64,000 nucleotides of DNA, from contig CAUJIN010000005.1 of assembly GCA_963205495.1 (NCBI GenBank), positions 1-64,000 of the forward strand. The letters run 5' to 3'. Positions within the stretch are counted from its first letter, which is position 1; every line of letters begins with the position of its first letter. The position numbers were made by a program, and so were the translations under genes. This DNA is from Pseudomonadota bacterium (lineage in GTDB: Bacteria > Pseudomonadota > Gammaproteobacteria > Xanthomonadales > Xanthomonadaceae). Shown in pieces: positions 25,415 to 36,080 of the stretch. A model generated the notes under the pieces. The model ran no database searches, was not told the origin of the DNA, and saw only the letters and a program-made list of their open reading frames with translations.

Positions 25415-26985
25415 CGCTTGGTCGGCCCGAAGAACGCGGCGTCTTCGGTGATGCGCAGCGGCTTGCCGCCGGATTCACCCTCGATCACGAACTCCACTTC
25501 GACGCGGCCACGCACCGCGCCCAGCGGCGCGCTCAGGGTGACGGGCAGGCTGACCACGTCCTGGGCCGGCAGTTCGACCACCAGCGGCGCACCTTCGAGC
25601 TCGATCCCCGAATCGCTTTCCACGTTCACCCGATAGGTGGCGGGATGTTCGGTCTTGTTGATGAGCTTGATTCCGTAGCCGTTCTCGATCATGCCCTGCG
25701 CGGTTTCGCGGTACAGCGCGTTGCGGTCGCGCAGCACTTCGACCGTGAGCGGCGCACGCGAAGTGACGCCCACGCCCCAGCCGATCAGCAGCGCCAGCAG
25801 GATCAGTCCGTAGACCCAGATGCGCGGACGCAGGATCTTCGTGGGCTTGCCTTCCAGCGCGTTGGAGGTGGTGAAACGGATCAGGCCGCGCGGATATCCG
25901 ACTTTGTCCATCACTTCGTTGCATGCGTCCACGCAAGCACCACAGGCGATGCACTCGTATTGCAGGCCGTTGCGGATGTCGATGCCGACCGGACACACCT
26001 GCACGCACAGCGAGCAGTCGATGCAGTCGCCCATGAGGGCCTTGTCGAGGCTGGCCTTCTCGTACAGCGCCCGCCCCAGTTCGTCGCTGTTGCCCCAACT
26101 GTCCACCAGCCCGGTGGTGACGCGCGCATCGACCGCGCGCGAGGCGGCGCTCTGGTGCCTGGCCGCGTACAGCAGGGCCGAATCGGCCTCTTCCAGACTG
26201 AGCGGTGCGCGTCCGCGCGCTTCCACCGAGTCCAGCGTGCCGCGCTTGCGCGGACCGCGCGGCTCGCCGCGCGCCGCGTCGTAGCTGATGATGAGGGTGT
26301 TGCGGTCGAACATCGCGCTCTGGAAGCGCGCGTAGGGGCACATGTACTTGCAGACCTGCTCGCGCAGCACGCCGGCATTTCCCCAGGTGGCGATCGAGTA
26401 GAACAGCACCCAGAAGGTTTCCCAGCCGCTCCAGGCAAACGGCCAGACGCGTGCCGCCAGATCCTTGATCGGCGTGAAGAACCCCACGAAGGTGAAACCG
26501 GTCCACAGCGCGAACACGATCCAGGCGGCGTGTCGGCTGCCGCGCTTGAGGATCTTCTCGCGCGTCCAGGGCGACTTGTCCAGTCGCATGCGCGCGCTGC
26601 GGTCGCCCTCGAACAGCTGTTCCATGCCGATGAAGACTTCCGTCCACACCGTCTGCGGGCAGGCGAAGCCGCACCACAGCCGCCCGGCCAGGGCGGTGAA
26701 GAAGAACAGGCTCATGCCGGCGATCATCAGCAGCATCGCCAGGAAGATGAAGTCCTGCGGCCAGAAGGTCAGCCCGAACACATGGAAGCGCCGCGCCGGA
26801 AGATCGAACAGCACCGCCTGATGGCCATCCCAGGTCAGCCACGGGAAGGCGTAGAACATGCCCAGCAGCACGAGGGTGGCGAGCTTGCGCAGGCGCTGGT
26901 AGCGGCCGTCGATTTCGCGCGACTGGATCTTGCCTTCTGAGACGTAGAGCGAGCTGTCTACGCTGACGGGGATTTCCTTCTTCAC
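25411..26985 (-). CDS. ccoG: cbb3 oxidase accessory ferredoxin CcoG (RdxA/FixG)
   Basis: A 524-residue membrane protein with five helices and two 4Fe-4S clusters (CIDCSLCVQVCPVGIDIRNG and CIACGACVDACNEVMDKVGYPRGLIRF). It ends in an Ig-like FixG C-terminal domain (about residues 400-520). CcoG is a cupric reductase that supplies Cu(I) for CcoI and cbb3 maturation. The N-terminal LWCGFACPQTVWTEVFIG is typical. It is 35 bp after the small unknown ORF in the cco operon. Confidence 0.96.
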   Translation of the reverse strand: MKKEIPVSVDSSLYVSEGKIQSREIDGRYQRLRKLATLVLLGMFYAFPWLTWDGHQAVLFDLPARRFHVFGLTFWPQDFIFLAMLLMIAGMSLFFFTALAGRLWCGFACPQTVWTEVFIGMEQLFEGDRSARMRLDKSPWTREKILKRGSRHAAWIVFALWTGFTFVGFFTPIKDLAARVWPFAWSGWETFWVLFYSIATWGNAGVLREQVCKYMCPYARFQSAMFDRNTLIISYDAARGEPRGPRKRGTLDSVEARGRAPLSLEEADSALLYAARHQSAASRAVDARVTTGLVDSWGNSDELGRALYEKASLDKALMGDCIDCSLCVQVCPVGIDIRNGLQYECIACGACVDACNEVMDKVGYPRGLIRFTTSNALEGKPTKILRPRIWVYGLILLALLIGWGVGVTSRAPLTVEVLRDRNALYRETAQGMIENGYGIKLINKTEHPATYRVNVESDSGIELEGAPLVVELPAQDVVSLPVTLSAPLGAVRGRVEVEFVIEGESGGKPLRITEDAAFFGPTKR

Positions 26986-27019
26986 TGCGGTGGCGCGACG
27001 GAACCGCCGCGCGGCTCCT

Positions 27020-27316
27020 TCAGGGTCTTGGCATGGGGCGGTTGAAGCGGACGCGCGGATGCAGCAGCAGCCAGGTGAACAGGCTGGAACTGGCGGTGGC
27101 GGCCCAGAACATGAAGAACCCGACCGAATAGCCCAGTTCGCGCGGGATATCCAGATCCGGGAAGGTGATGTCGCGCAGCGTCAGCGGATCGACAAAGGCG
27201 AAGAACACCATGGTCATCACGCAGGCCGAGAAGAAGCTCGGCCAGGCGATCGCGCCCACCCGCTGGACCAGCGGCAGGGCACAGGGATAGTGCGGAACGG
27301 CCGGATCGCCGGACAT
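27020..27316 (-). CDS. Small two-helix membrane protein inside the cco operon
   Basis: A 98-residue protein with two predicted transmembrane helices (SFFSACVMTMVFFAFVDP and FFMFWAATASSSLFTWLLL) joined by a short loop containing DITFPDLDIPRE. I do not recognise a named family. Its ATG shares one base with the ccoP stop (TGATG), so it is translationally coupled to the oxidase subunit gene. Its place between ccoP and ccoG suggests a subunit or assembly factor of cbb3 oxidase. That is inference from position only. Confidence 0.75.
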   Translation of the reverse strand: MSGDPAVPHYPCALPLVQRVGAIAWPSFFSACVMTMVFFAFVDPLTLRDITFPDLDIPRELGYSVGFFMFWAATASSSLFTWLLLHPRVRFNRPMPRP

Positions 27317-28218
27317 CACTGCACCGCGCCGCCGTGCGACTGCGACCACACCCAGGCCGCCACGACGCGGGCGCGGGTTTCGCCGATGATGGGCTCATGC
27401 GCCGGCATGGTGCCGTTGTGGCCTTCCAGCACCGCGTCGCGGATGGTTCCGAAGTCGCTGCCATACAGCCACACTTCATCGCTCAGGTTGGGAGCGCCGA
27501 GCAGCGGATTGCCCTTGCCTTCCATGCCGTGACAGGCGCTGCACACCATCTCGAACTTGGGCTTGCCCGCCGCCGCCATGGCGGCGTCCACGCGCTGGCC
27601 GGAAAGCGACTGCACATAGACCGCCACTTCGCCCGCCCCCTTCGCCCCGCCCACCACGTCCCCGAACGGCGGCATCACCGCCTGGCGGCCGTTGAGCACG
27701 GTACTGAGGATGTCGTCGGGCGAACCGCCCCACTGCCAGTCGGCGTCGGTGAGGTTCGGGAAGCCGCGCGCGCCCTTGGCATCGGAACCGTGGCACGTGG
27801 TGCAGGTGTTGGCGAAGATCTTGCGCCCCAGACGGATGGCTTCCGGATCCTTGGCGATCTCGTCGATCGGCTTGCCCGCAAAGCGCGCAAACGTGGCGTC
27901 CAGCACGGCACGCGCATCGGCGGCGTCGGCGTCGTGTTCGCCGACGGAAGTCCATCCCTTGGTTCCGGCGAACGAGCCGAACCCCGGATACACGATGAAA
28001 TAGCCGATCGAGAACACGATGGTGAGGTAGAACAGGTTGATCCACCAGCGCGGCAGCGGCTTGTTGTACTCGGTGAGATCCTCGTCCCAGACGTGCCCGG
28101 TCTGGTCCGGCGCGGGATCGCCCGGGCGCAGCGACGAAGTGCGCCACAGCAGCCAGACGCAGCCGGCCACGTTGAGGATGATCAGCGCGATGACGTAAAT
28201 CGACCAGCCTGCGCTCAT
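27316..28218 (-). CDS. ccoP: cbb3 oxidase subunit III, dihaem cytochrome c CcoP
   Basis: A 300-residue subunit with an N-terminal helix pair ([46 protein letters not shown]) and two c-type haem sites, CTTCH (~residue 145) and CSACH (~232), with Met ligands in VMPPFG and GTMPAHE. It carries electrons from cytochrome c towards CcoO/CcoN. The start overlaps the ccoQ stop (ATGA). Confidence 0.97.
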   Translation of the reverse strand: MSAGWSIYVIALIILNVAGCVWLLWRTSSLRPGDPAPDQTGHVWDEDLTEYNKPLPRWWINLFYLTIVFSIGYFIVYPGFGSFAGTKGWTSVGEHDADAADARAVLDATFARFAGKPIDEIAKDPEAIRLGRKIFANTCTTCHGSDAKGARGFPNLTDADWQWGGSPDDILSTVLNGRQAVMPPFGDVVGGAKGAGEVAVYVQSLSGQRVDAAMAAAGKPKFEMVCSACHGMEGKGNPLLGAPNLSDEVWLYGSDFGTIRDAVLEGHNGTMPAHEPIIGETRARVVAAWVWSQSHGGAVQ

Positions 28219-28373
28219 GGGTGCTCTCCCTTCACGATCTCGTCTTCCAGCGGCAGGAGCGCCGCCTCGTCAAAGTCCGCCTTGCGATTGGCGCTCCAGG
28301 CCCAGAAACAGCCGTAGAGGAACAGCGCCAGCAGCATCACCGTGACGATCCCGGTCATCGTTCCCGAATTCAT
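28215..28373 (-). CDS. ccoQ: cbb3 oxidase subunit CcoQ
   Basis: A 52-residue protein with one transmembrane helix ([21 protein letters not shown]) followed by the acidic tail [16 protein letters not shown], the usual CcoQ plan. It stabilises the oxidase. The ATG overlaps the ccoO stop. Confidence 0.92.
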   Translation of the reverse strand: MNSGTMTGIVTVMLLALFLYGCFWAWSANRKADFDEAALLPLEDEIVKGEHP

Positions 28374-29017
28374 GGCGAGCCTCCCGCTTCGGCGCCGGGA
28401 CGCGGCGCATGCCGGCCCAACCCCTGCAGATAGGCGACCAGCGCATCCAGCTCGGTCTTGCCTTCCACGGCCTTGGCCGCGCCGGCGAGGTCCTCGTCGG
28501 TGTAGGGGTCGCCCAGACGGCGCAGCGCCTCGATCTTGCGGACCACTTCCTCGGCGCGCACTTCGCGTTCGGCCAGCCAAGGATAGGAGGGCATGTTCGA
28601 CTGCGGCACCACGTCGCGCGGATTCATCAGGTGCACGATGTGCCAGTCGTCGGAGTAGCGCCCGCCCACGCGCGCGAGGTCCGGCCCGGTGCGCTTGGAA
28701 CCCCACTGGAAGGGGCGGTCGTAGACCGATTCTCCCGCCAGCGAATAGTGGCCGTAGCGCTCGGTCTCGAAGCGCAGGGTGCGCACCATCTGGGAGTGGC
28801 AGTTGTAGCAGCCTTCGCGCACGTAGACGTCGCGTCCGGCCAGCTCCAGCGGGGGATAGGGCTTGACCCCAGGAGCCGGTTCCACGGCCTCGGCCTGGAA
28901 CATCAGCGGGACGATCTCGGCCAGACCGCCGAGAGAAATGGCGGCGGCGATCAGCACCGCCATCAGGCCGACGTTGCGTTCGATCTTGCCGTGCCCGGTG
29001 TTGTTTTCCTGACTCAT
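28370..29017 (-). CDS. ccoO: cbb3 oxidase subunit II, monohaem cytochrome c CcoO
   Basis: A 215-residue subunit with an N-terminal anchor helix ([23 protein letters not shown]), a single c-type haem site [11 protein letters not shown] and a downstream Met ligand in [28 protein letters not shown] is highly conserved in CcoO. It lies 10 bp after ccoN. Confidence 0.97.
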   Translation of the reverse strand: MSQENNTGHGKIERNVGLMAVLIAAAISLGGLAEIVPLMFQAEAVEPAPGVKPYPPLELAGRDVYVREGCYNCHSQMVRTLRFETERYGHYSLAGESVYDRPFQWGSKRTGPDLARVGGRYSDDWHIVHLMNPRDVVPQSNMPSYPWLAEREVRAEEVVRKIEALRRLGDPYTDEDLAGAAKAVEGKTELDALVAYLQGLGRHAPRPGAEAGGSP

Positions 29018-29027
29018 GGTCCTCTCC

Positions 29028-30461
29028 TCAGGCGTGCGACGGGGCCGGAATCGCCACCGGCACGATCTTGTCGTTCATGCGATAGGTCCTGATGACGTTC
29101 CACGCCATCAGGAACATGCCGCTGAGCACCAGGACGCCGCCAAGGAAGCGGAACAGGTAGTACGGATAGGTCGCCGCCACCGCTTCGACGAAGGTGTAGG
29201 TCAGGGTGCCGTCGTCGCCCGTGGCGCGCCACATCAGGCCCTGCATCACGCCGGCGATCCACATGGCGGCGATGTAGAACACCACGCCGATGGTGTGCAG
29301 CCAGAAGTGCGCGTCGATCCACTTGACCGAATACATCCGGGTGAGACCCAGCAGGCGCGGATACAGCGCGTAGAGCGAACCGATCGAGATCATCGCCACC
29401 CATCCCAGCGTGCCGGCATGGACGTGGCCGACGGTCCAGTCGGTGTAGTGCGAGAGCGAGTTGACCGTCTTGATCGAAAGCATCGGGCCTTCGAACGTGG
29501 CGATCATGTAGAAGCTCAGCGAAACGATCAGGAACTTCAGGATCGGATCGGTGCGCAGCTTGTACCAGACGCCCGACAGCGTGAGGATGCCGTTCATCGC
29601 TCCGCCCCACGAGGGCGCCAGGAGGATCAGCGAGAACAGCATGCCCACCGACTGCACCCAGTCCGGCAGCGAGGTATAGAGCAGGTGGTGCGGGCCGGCC
29701 CACATGTAGACCGAGATCAGCGCCCAGAAGTGCACGATCGAGAGGCGGTAGGAATAGATCGGGCGCTGCACCTGCTTGGGCACGAAGTAGTACATCATCG
29801 CCAGATAGCCCACCGTCAGCAGGAAGGCCACGCCGTTGTGGCCGTACCACCACTGCGCCATGGCATCGACCGCGCCGCTGTAGACCGAGTACGACTTCCA
29901 CAGTCCCGCCGGCATCACGATGTTGTTGACGATATGCAGCAGGGCGACGGCGATCACGTAGGCGCCGTAGAACCAGTTGGCCACATAGATGTGCTTGACC
30001 CGGCGCTTGACGATGGTGCCGAAGAAGAGCCAGCCGTAGGCCACCCAGACCACCGCGATCAGGATGTCCAGCGGCCATTCCAGCTCGGCGTATTCCTTGC
30101 TCTGGGTGATGCCCAGCGGCAGGGTGATGACCGCGCCGAGCATGGCCGCCTGCCAGCCCCAGAACACGAAGGCCGCGAGCCTGTCCGAGATCAGCCGCGC
30201 ATGACAGGTGCGCTGGACGACATACAGCGAGGTGGCGAACAGCACCGAGCCGCCGAAGGCGAAGATCATGCCGTTGGTGTGCAGGGGGCGCAGGCGACCG
30301 TAGCTGAGCCAGGCGATGCCGTCGGTCATCTCCGGCCAGTAGAGCTGGGCGGCGGCGATCACGCCCACCAGCATTCCGACGATGCCCCAGATCACGGTCG
30401 CTGCCGCGAACTGGCGCACTACTTTGTCGTTGTAGGTTTCGTTGAGTGTTGTCGAAGACAT
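29028..30461 (-). CDS. ccoN: cbb3 oxidase catalytic subunit I CcoN
   Basis: A 477-residue haem-copper oxidase subunit with about 12 helices, reducing O2 at a high-affinity b3/CuB centre. Conserved histidine segments include [15 protein letters not shown] (low-spin haem), [26 protein letters not shown] (CuB) and [17 protein letters not shown]. The start is the ATG at 30461, beginning [26 protein letters not shown]. An FNR-type box is 54 bp upstream, fitting induction at low oxygen. Confidence 0.98.
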   Translation of the reverse strand: MSSTTLNETYNDKVVRQFAAATVIWGIVGMLVGVIAAAQLYWPEMTDGIAWLSYGRLRPLHTNGMIFAFGGSVLFATSLYVVQRTCHARLISDRLAAFVFWGWQAAMLGAVITLPLGITQSKEYAELEWPLDILIAVVWVAYGWLFFGTIVKRRVKHIYVANWFYGAYVIAVALLHIVNNIVMPAGLWKSYSVYSGAVDAMAQWWYGHNGVAFLLTVGYLAMMYYFVPKQVQRPIYSYRLSIVHFWALISVYMWAGPHHLLYTSLPDWVQSVGMLFSLILLAPSWGGAMNGILTLSGVWYKLRTDPILKFLIVSLSFYMIATFEGPMLSIKTVNSLSHYTDWTVGHVHAGTLGWVAMISIGSLYALYPRLLGLTRMYSVKWIDAHFWLHTIGVVFYIAAMWIAGVMQGLMWRATGDDGTLTYTFVEAVAATYPYYLFRFLGGVLVLSGMFLMAWNVIRTYRMNDKIVPVAIPAPSHA

Positions 30462-30514
30462 GATCGGCCTCGATTCGTGGAATCGGCATGATGGGCTATG
30501 ACCGGAAATCACGC

Positions 30515-30528
30515 TTGACCTAGGTCAA
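30515..30528. promoter_or_regulatory. FNR/ANR-type palindrome between ccoN and a CBS-domain gene
   Basis: TTGACCTAGGTCAA, a perfect palindrome close to the FNR consensus TTGAT-N4-ATCAA. At the -41.5 activator distance it predicts a minus-strand start near 30480 (with CATCAT as -10) and a plus-strand start near 30563 (with TCTACT at 30551-30556 as -10). It may serve both directions. Confidence 0.8.
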
Positions 30529-30655
30529 ATCCGGCCCCGGGACCGCGAAGTCTACTGCAAGCCCTCCGCCCCTCACACGCGACCAATGGAGTATCCTCGG
30601 GGCGGAGTCCGCCGGGCTTGCGCGGGCTCCCGTCCAATCCCAGGGAGAACAGTCC

Positions 30656-31084
30656 ATGCGTACGGTTCGGCAGCTGCTGGAATCCAAGTCCCCGGAAACT
30701 TTTTCGATTTCTCCCGACGCGCCCGTGATCGACGCGATCCGGCTGATGGCCGAAAAACGCGTCGGCGCGGTGCTGGTGATGCAGGCCGGCACCTTGGCCG
30801 GAATCCTTTCCGAACGCGACTACGCCCGCAAGATCGTGCTGGAAGGCCGCTCTTCGAAGACCACTCCGGTGCGCGACATCATGACTTCGCAAGTCATCAC
30901 GGTATCGCCCGACGACAACGCCCAGCTGTGCATGCAGACCGTCACCCGCAACCGCATCCGCCACCTTCCCGTGGTCGAGAACGGGGAAGTGCTGGGCGTC
31001 ATCTCCATCGGCGACCTGCTGGCGGCGGTGATCGAGCAGCAGCAGCAGGATCTCGACCAGCTGCAGCGCTACATCACCGGCTGA
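30656..31084 (+). CDS. Tandem CBS-domain protein
   Basis: A 142-residue protein of two CBS domains (about 8-60 and 73-130; signatures VGAVLVMQAGTLAGILSERDYARK and IRHLPVVENGEVLGVISIGDLLAAV), ending in a Gln-rich helix. Stand-alone CBS pairs bind adenine nucleotides or other ligands and regulate partners; the partner here is unknown. It is divergent from the cbb3 operon and may share its oxygen-responsive control through the palindrome at 30515. Confidence 0.93.
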   Translation: MRTVRQLLESKSPETFSISPDAPVIDAIRLMAEKRVGAVLVMQAGTLAGILSERDYARKIVLEGRSSKTTPVRDIMTSQVITVSPDDNAQLCMQTVTRNRIRHLPVVENGEVLGVISIGDLLAAVIEQQQQDLDQLQRYITG

Positions 31085-31100
31085 ACTCCACCGGCGGGGA

Positions 31101-32711
31101 TCAGGCCGCACCGCCCGCAAGGCCGAACGCGGTCTCGCGGGTGGCGCGGAAGCTGACCGCCGGAGCGCGCTCCTGCGCCAGCTGCAGGTTGACCCGGCTG
31201 GGCGCGAGGTAGACCAGCTGGTCGGCGGCGTCGAGTGCGAGATTCATCGCGTTCTTGTCGCGGAACTCCTCGAATTTCCGCGCATCTTCGCAATACACCC
31301 AGCGCGCGGTGGCCACGGACACCGGCTCGAAGACCGCCTCCACGCCGTACTCGTCCTTGAGGCGGTAGGCCGCCACGTCGAACTGCAGGGTGCCGACCGC
31401 CCCCAGGATCAGGTCGTTGCTCATCAGCGGGCGGAAGAACTGGGTCGCGCCTTCCTCGGAAAGCTGGGCCAGGCCCTTCTGCAGCTGCTTGAGCTTGAGC
31501 GGATCCTTTAGCCGCGCGCGGCGGAACAGCTCGGGCGCGAAATTGGGGATGCCGGTGAAGGTGAGAGGCTCGCCCTCGCTGAAGCTGTCGCCGATGGAGA
31601 TCGTGCCGTGGTTGTGGATGCCGATCACGTCGCCCGGCCAGGCTTCGGCGGCGATTTCCCGATCCGAGGCCATGAAGGTCAGGGCGTTGGCGAGCTTCAT
31701 TTCCTTGCCGCTGCGCACGTGGAAGGTCTTCATGCCGGCTTCGAAACGCCCCGAGCAGACCCGCATGAAGGCCACCCGGTCGCGGTGCCTGGGGTCCATG
31801 TTGGCCTGGATCTTGAACACGAATCCGGTGAGACGCTCCTCCGCCGGGTCCACGGTCCGCGTCGCGGTGGCGCGCGGCTGCGGCGCGGGCGCGTGCTCGA
31901 TGAAGAAGTCCAGCAGCAGCTGCACGCCGAAATTGTTGATGCCCGAGCCGAAGAACACCGGCGTCTGGCGTCCGGCCAGATATTCGTCCTTGTCGAACGG
32001 GTGGCTGGCGCCCTGCACCAGCTCCAGCTCCTCGCGCAGCTCGGCCAGCAGGTTCTCGCCGATGCGCTCGGCCAGCCCGGGGGCATCCAGCGAGGGGAAG
32101 ATGGTGGAATCCTGGCGGGTGAAATTGCGCCCCGGCTCGTACAGATGCACCTCGCCGGTGATCAGGTGCACCACGCCCTTGAGGCGCTTGCCCATGCCGA
32201 TCGGCCAGGTCACCGGCGCACACTGGATGCCCAGCACGCTTTCCACTTCGTCGAGCAGCTCGATCGGCGCGCGACCCTCGCGGTCGAGCTTGTTGATGAA
32301 GGTCATGATCGGCGTGTCGCGCAGTCGGCAAACCTCCATCAGCTTGATGGTGCGCTCCTCCACGCCCTTGGCCACGTCGATCACCATCAGGGCAGAATCC
32401 ACCGCGGTCAGCACGCGGTAGGTGTCCTCGCCGAAGTCGGCGTGGCCGGGCGTGTCGAGCAGGTTCACGATGCAGTCGGCGTAGGGAAACTGCATCACCG
32501 AACTGGTGACGGAAATGCCGCGCTCCTGCTCCAGCGCCATCCAGTCGGAGGTGGCGTGGCGCGCGGCCTTGCGGCCCTTGACGCTGCCGGCCATCTGGAT
32601 CGCGCCGCCGAACAGCAGCAGCTTCTCGGTCAGCGTGGTCTTGCCGGCATCGGGATGGGAAATGATGGCGAAGGTGCGCCGGCGGCGCGCCTGCAGGGAA
32701 ACGTCGGACAT
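31101..32711 (-). CDS. prfC: Peptide chain release factor 3
   Basis: A 536-residue translational GTPase that recycles RF1/RF2 from the ribosome after peptide release. G1 is [19 protein letters not shown]3 [13 protein letters not shown]4 NKLDRE. The RF3-specific insert [25 protein letters not shown] and the C-terminal RF3 domain are present. The start is the ATG at 32711 ([14 protein letters not shown]). It stands alone on this strand, convergent with the CBS gene. Confidence 0.97.
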   Translation of the reverse strand: MSDVSLQARRRRTFAIISHPDAGKTTLTEKLLLFGGAIQMAGSVKGRKAARHATSDWMALEQERGISVTSSVMQFPYADCIVNLLDTPGHADFGEDTYRVLTAVDSALMVIDVAKGVEERTIKLMEVCRLRDTPIMTFINKLDREGRAPIELLDEVESVLGIQCAPVTWPIGMGKRLKGVVHLITGEVHLYEPGRNFTRQDSTIFPSLDAPGLAERIGENLLAELREELELVQGASHPFDKDEYLAGRQTPVFFGSGINNFGVQLLLDFFIEHAPAPQPRATATRTVDPAEERLTGFVFKIQANMDPRHRDRVAFMRVCSGRFEAGMKTFHVRSGKEMKLANALTFMASDREIAAEAWPGDVIGIHNHGTISIGDSFSEGEPLTFTGIPNFAPELFRRARLKDPLKLKQLQKGLAQLSEEGATQFFRPLMSNDLILGAVGTLQFDVAAYRLKDEYGVEAVFEPVSVATARWVYCEDARKFEEFRDKNAMNLALDAADQLVYLAPSRVNLQLAQERAPAVSFRATRETAFGLAGGAA

Positions 32712-32875
32712 GGGGAATTGCGCCCGATCGGGCGCGGGGGTTCGGAAACGGAGGCCGATTATAGGTCGCCAGCCGCACCGCGTGGCTGGCACTGATGTCG
32801 ACACTGCGCTCGGCCTCCCGATTCCCTTTGCCGCGCTGTGGCACGATGGTTCTCTCCGCAGGAAGGGACGCCCCG

Positions 32876-35314
32876 GTGGACGAAGCCACGCTCCAGCTCG
32901 ATGAACACGCTCCGCACGAGGCCCTGCTGCCGGAACGGATCGGCCCGTACCGCATCATCGGCCTGCTGGGCGAAGGCGGCATGGGGCGGGTTTACCTCGC
33001 GCACGAAAGCCATCCGCCGCGGCAGGTGGCGCTCAAGGTCGTGCGCGGCATTTCCGGGAACTCCCTGGCGCGCTTCCGGCGGGAAGTCGAACTGCTGGCC
33101 CAGCTCGAACACCCCGGCATCGCGCGCCTCTACGCCGCCGGAGAAGACCGCATCGCCGGCATCCCGATGCCCTGGCTGGCGCTGGAGCGGATCCAGGGGC
33201 AGGACCTGCGCGCCTGGGCGGAACGCAGCCGTCCGGACCTTGCCGCCCGCCTGCGCCTCCTGATCGCGCTGTGCCGCGCCGTGCAGCACGCCCACGAGCG
33301 CGGCGTAATCCACCGCGACCTCAAGCCCGGCAACGTCATGGTGGATGTCTCCGGACAGCCGAAGATCCTCGACTTCGGCGTGGCGCGGCTGCGCGACGGC
33401 GAGGAGGAAATGACCCAGGCCGGCCAGGTGCTGGGTACCGTGCCCTACATGAGCCCCGAGCAGCTCGCCGGACGCAGCACCGAAATCGACGCGCGCAGCG
33501 ACGTCTACGCGCTGGGCGTGATCGCCTACGAGCTGGTCAGCGGCAGCCTGCCGCATCCGCGCCTGAGCACCTCCAGCCTGTTCGAGGCGCTGGACATCGT
33601 CCGCCGGGAAGAGCCGGCGCGGCTGCACCGGCTGGCGCCGCAGGCGCGCGGCGACCTGGAGAAAGTGGTGATGAAGGCGCTCGCCACCGAGCCTTCCCGC
33701 CGCTACGCCAGCGCCGGCGACCTGGCCGACGACCTGCAGCGCCTGATCGACCACCGCCCGGTGCTGGCGCGCGCGCCGACGCTTGGCTATCGCGCCAGCC
33801 GCTTCGTGCGCCGCCACCGCGCGCTCACCGCCGCCGCCGCGATCGTCTTCCTCGCCCTCGCAGCCACCGCGGTCATCAGCCTGGATGCCGCACGACGCGC
33901 ACGCGCCGCCCTGGCCGAGGCCCAGGCGCGCGCCGCCGAACTTTCGGCGGTCAACCAGTTCGTCGAACACATGCTGACCCAGGCCGATCCGGAGCTGGAC
34001 GGTTCGCCCGACATGCCGCTGCGACAGGTGCTGGAAAGCGCGGCGCTGGCACTCGACGCCCCCCGCACCCCGCCGCGCACCGCCGGACAGGTCGCGCTGC
34101 TGCTCGGTCGCACCTGGAGCGCGCTGGGCGAGAGCGCCACGGCGCAGGGATTCTTCGATCGCGCGCAGGACTGGCTGGATCGCGGCTTCGGCGCAGCCAG
34201 CCAGGAGTCGTCCGAGGCGCGTTTTTCCCGCATCGAGGATTTCACCCGCGGCGGCAACCCGGAAGAGGCGGTCGCACAGGCGCTCGCGCTGGAAGAGGCG
34301 CTGGCGCGCACCGACGTTTCGTGGGCCGCCCCGCTGGCGCTGCGCGTGCGGCTGGTGCGCGCCGAGGCGCTGGAGGAAACCGGCAAAGTGGACCAGGCCA
34401 TCGCGCTCGACCGCGCCCTGCTGGCCGATCCCGCGCTGGTGCAACTGCCCGACGCCGGCGAGATCACCGACGTGCTGCGCCACAACCTCGCCTATGCGCT
34501 GCTGCAAAGCAACGGCTTTGCAGAGGCCGAGAGCCTGATCCGCCAGGTGCTCGATTCCGAAACCGCGCGCCTTGGCGCAGATCATCCGCAGACGCTCTAC
34601 ACCAGGAAGGTGCTCGGCCAGACGCTGCACCGACAGGGCCGCCTCGAAGAAGCCGCACAGATGTACGCCGAAGTCCATGAGAAGCGCCGCGCACGCTACG
34701 GCGACGCGCACCCGCTCACGCTGGGCTCGGGCGCCCAGTTGGCCTCCGCATACAACAGCCTCGGCCGCCCCGCCGAAGCCGAACCGCTGCTGCGCCGCGC
34801 GCTGGAAGCGCGCCTCGCGCGCGGCGAGGGCGACTCGCGCGATGCCCTGGTCGAGCGCGTGATGCTCATCACCACCCTCGACAAGCTGGATCGCCCGCAG
34901 CAGGCGCTGGCGCTGGCCGAGGAAGTGATCGCGATGGAACACGGCGCACCGAACCGCGACACCCTGGCGGCGCGCAATTCGCGCGCCATGCTGCTGCTCC
35001 GGCTCGGCCGGACCGAACCTTCGCGCGCCGCCTTCGCCGAACTCCTGCGGCTGACGCCGGAAATCGTCGGCCCCAACTTCCCGAACTGGCCGGTGTTCCT
35101 TACCAACTCGGCCGCGGCCGATCTCGCGGCAGACGATGCCCATGCCGCGCACGAGAAGCTCGAAACGGCGCTGGCGCTGCTGCAGGCCAACCAAGGGCCG
35201 AACCATCCCAGAACCCGGGAGGCACGGGAGCGCATGATCGAAGCCCTGACGCGGCTGGGACGCACGTCCGAAGCACAGGCGCTGCGCGCGCTGCGGGAGA
35301 TTCCGGCGCCGTGA
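32876..35314 (+). CDS. Membrane-anchored Ser/Thr protein kinase with TPR domain
   Basis: An 812-residue Hanks-type kinase. The N-terminal kinase domain (about 18-280) has GEGGMG loop, VALKVV lysine, [21 protein letters not shown] and YMSPEQLAG, all intact. A transmembrane helix (~320-338) follows, then a long C-terminal region of tetratricopeptide-like repeats with [20 protein letters not shown] spacing. In this architecture the TPR part should lie in the periplasm as sensor or scaffold. The chosen start is the GTG at 32876, with GGAAGGG 8 bp upstream; an ATG at 32846 or a codon at 32795 would lengthen it without conserved sequence. Confidence 0.93.
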   Translation: MDEATLQLDEHAPHEALLPERIGPYRIIGLLGEGGMGRVYLAHESHPPRQVALKVVRGISGNSLARFRREVELLAQLEHPGIARLYAAGEDRIAGIPMPWLALERIQGQDLRAWAERSRPDLAARLRLLIALCRAVQHAHERGVIHRDLKPGNVMVDVSGQPKILDFGVARLRDGEEEMTQAGQVLGTVPYMSPEQLAGRSTEIDARSDVYALGVIAYELVSGSLPHPRLSTSSLFEALDIVRREEPARLHRLAPQARGDLEKVVMKALATEPSRRYASAGDLADDLQRLIDHRPVLARAPTLGYRASRFVRRHRALTAAAAIVFLALAATAVISLDAARRARAALAEAQARAAELSAVNQFVEHMLTQADPELDGSPDMPLRQVLESAALALDAPRTPPRTAGQVALLLGRTWSALGESATAQGFFDRAQDWLDRGFGAASQESSEARFSRIEDFTRGGNPEEAVAQALALEEALARTDVSWAAPLALRVRLVRAEALEETGKVDQAIALDRALLADPALVQLPDAGEITDVLRHNLAYALLQSNGFAEAESLIRQVLDSETARLGADHPQTLYTRKVLGQTLHRQGRLEEAAQMYAEVHEKRRARYGDAHPLTLGSGAQLASAYNSLGRPAEAEPLLRRALEARLARGEGDSRDALVERVMLITTLDKLDRPQQALALAEEVIAMEHGAPNRDTLAARNSRAMLLLRLGRTEPSRAAFAELLRLTPEIVGPNFPNWPVFLTNSAAADLAADDAHAAHEKLETALALLQANQGPNHPRTREARERMIEALTRLGRTSEAQALRALREIPAP

Positions 35315-35321
35315 CCGCGCC

Positions 35322-35591
35322 TCAGCCGGTCACGAAGCCCTCGCCCACCGATTCGGGTACCGCGGCCTCGCGCCGCACGCCGCTGACCTGCGCCCGCTCC
35401 GGCCCGCGCCAGAGCCAGCGTTCCAGCGCATCGAGCGCCGCGTCGCTGCCTGCGGCGAGCACTTCCACCCGGCCATCGGCAAGATTCCTGGCGTAGCCGC
35501 GAAGCCCCAGCGCCAGCGCCTGCTCGCGGGTGGAGGAGCGATAGAAGACGCCCTGCACGCGCCCTTCCACGAGAAACCGCGCCGCGCTCAC
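35322..35591 (-). CDS. acyP: Acylphosphatase
   Basis: An 89-residue enzyme hydrolysing carboxyl-phosphate bonds. It has the signature VEGRVQGVFYRSSTREQALALGLRGYARNL, with the catalytic Arg in VFYR and Asn in ARNLADGRVE. The start is GTG at 35591, overlapping the stop of the TlpA-like gene (GTGA). Convergent with the kinase gene. Confidence 0.95.
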   Translation of the reverse strand: MSAARFLVEGRVQGVFYRSSTREQALALGLRGYARNLADGRVEVLAAGSDAALDALERWLWRGPERAQVSGVRREAAVPESVGEGFVTG

Positions 35592-36079
35592 GGCGCGCCG
35601 CCCCCGGCCGCGACCGCCGCATCCAGCTCCTGCACGCTCACCGGCCCGAGAAACTTCCGGGCCACCCGTCCGTCGGGCGCGATCAGCCAGGTCATGGGCA
35701 GGCCGCGCGGCGCGGGAAAATCCGCCGGCGGCTCGAACACATCGACGATGGCCACGGGATAGCCCACCGGATGCTCGCGCAGGAAGGCGCGCAGCTCGTC
35801 CGGACCGATTTCCTCGTAGGCCAGCCCGATCACGCGCACGTCCCGACGTGACTTCGAGAACGCGTCGAGGTCCGGCATCTCCTTGAGGCAGGGACTGCAC
35901 CAGGTGGCCCAGTAGTTCACCACCACCCAGCGGCCGCGCTGCTCGGCCAGATCGAAGCTGCCGCCCTCCAGCGTGGTCACGCGCAGCTCCGGAACATCGG
36001 GCGCAGGCGATGCATCCTGCGCCCCCGCCGCAAGCGGAAGCCAGCCTGCAAGAACCATCCCGAACAGCCAGTGCTTCAT
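35588..36079 (-). CDS. TlpA-family periplasmic thioredoxin-like protein
   Basis: A 163-residue thiol-disulfide protein with a signal peptide (MKHWLFGMVLAGWLPLAAGA) and a thioredoxin fold. The active site is WATWCSPCLKEMP and the cis-Pro motif is GLPMTWLIAPDGR. It probably reduces periplasmic disulfides, for example in cytochrome c assembly. The ATG at 36079 has GGAGGG just upstream, and it starts 1 bp after the yihY stop. Confidence 0.93.
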   Translation of the reverse strand: MKHWLFGMVLAGWLPLAAGAQDASPAPDVPELRVTTLEGGSFDLAEQRGRWVVVNYWATWCSPCLKEMPDLDAFSKSRRDVRVIGLAYEEIGPDELRAFLREHPVGYPVAIVDVFEPPADFPAPRGLPMTWLIAPDGRVARKFLGPVSVQELDAAVAAGGGAP

Positions 36080-36080
36080 C

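Noticed and set aside
32759..35206. 815-residue minus-strand frame opposite the Ser/Thr kinase
   Set aside because: Antisense shadow; all kinase motifs are on the plus strand.
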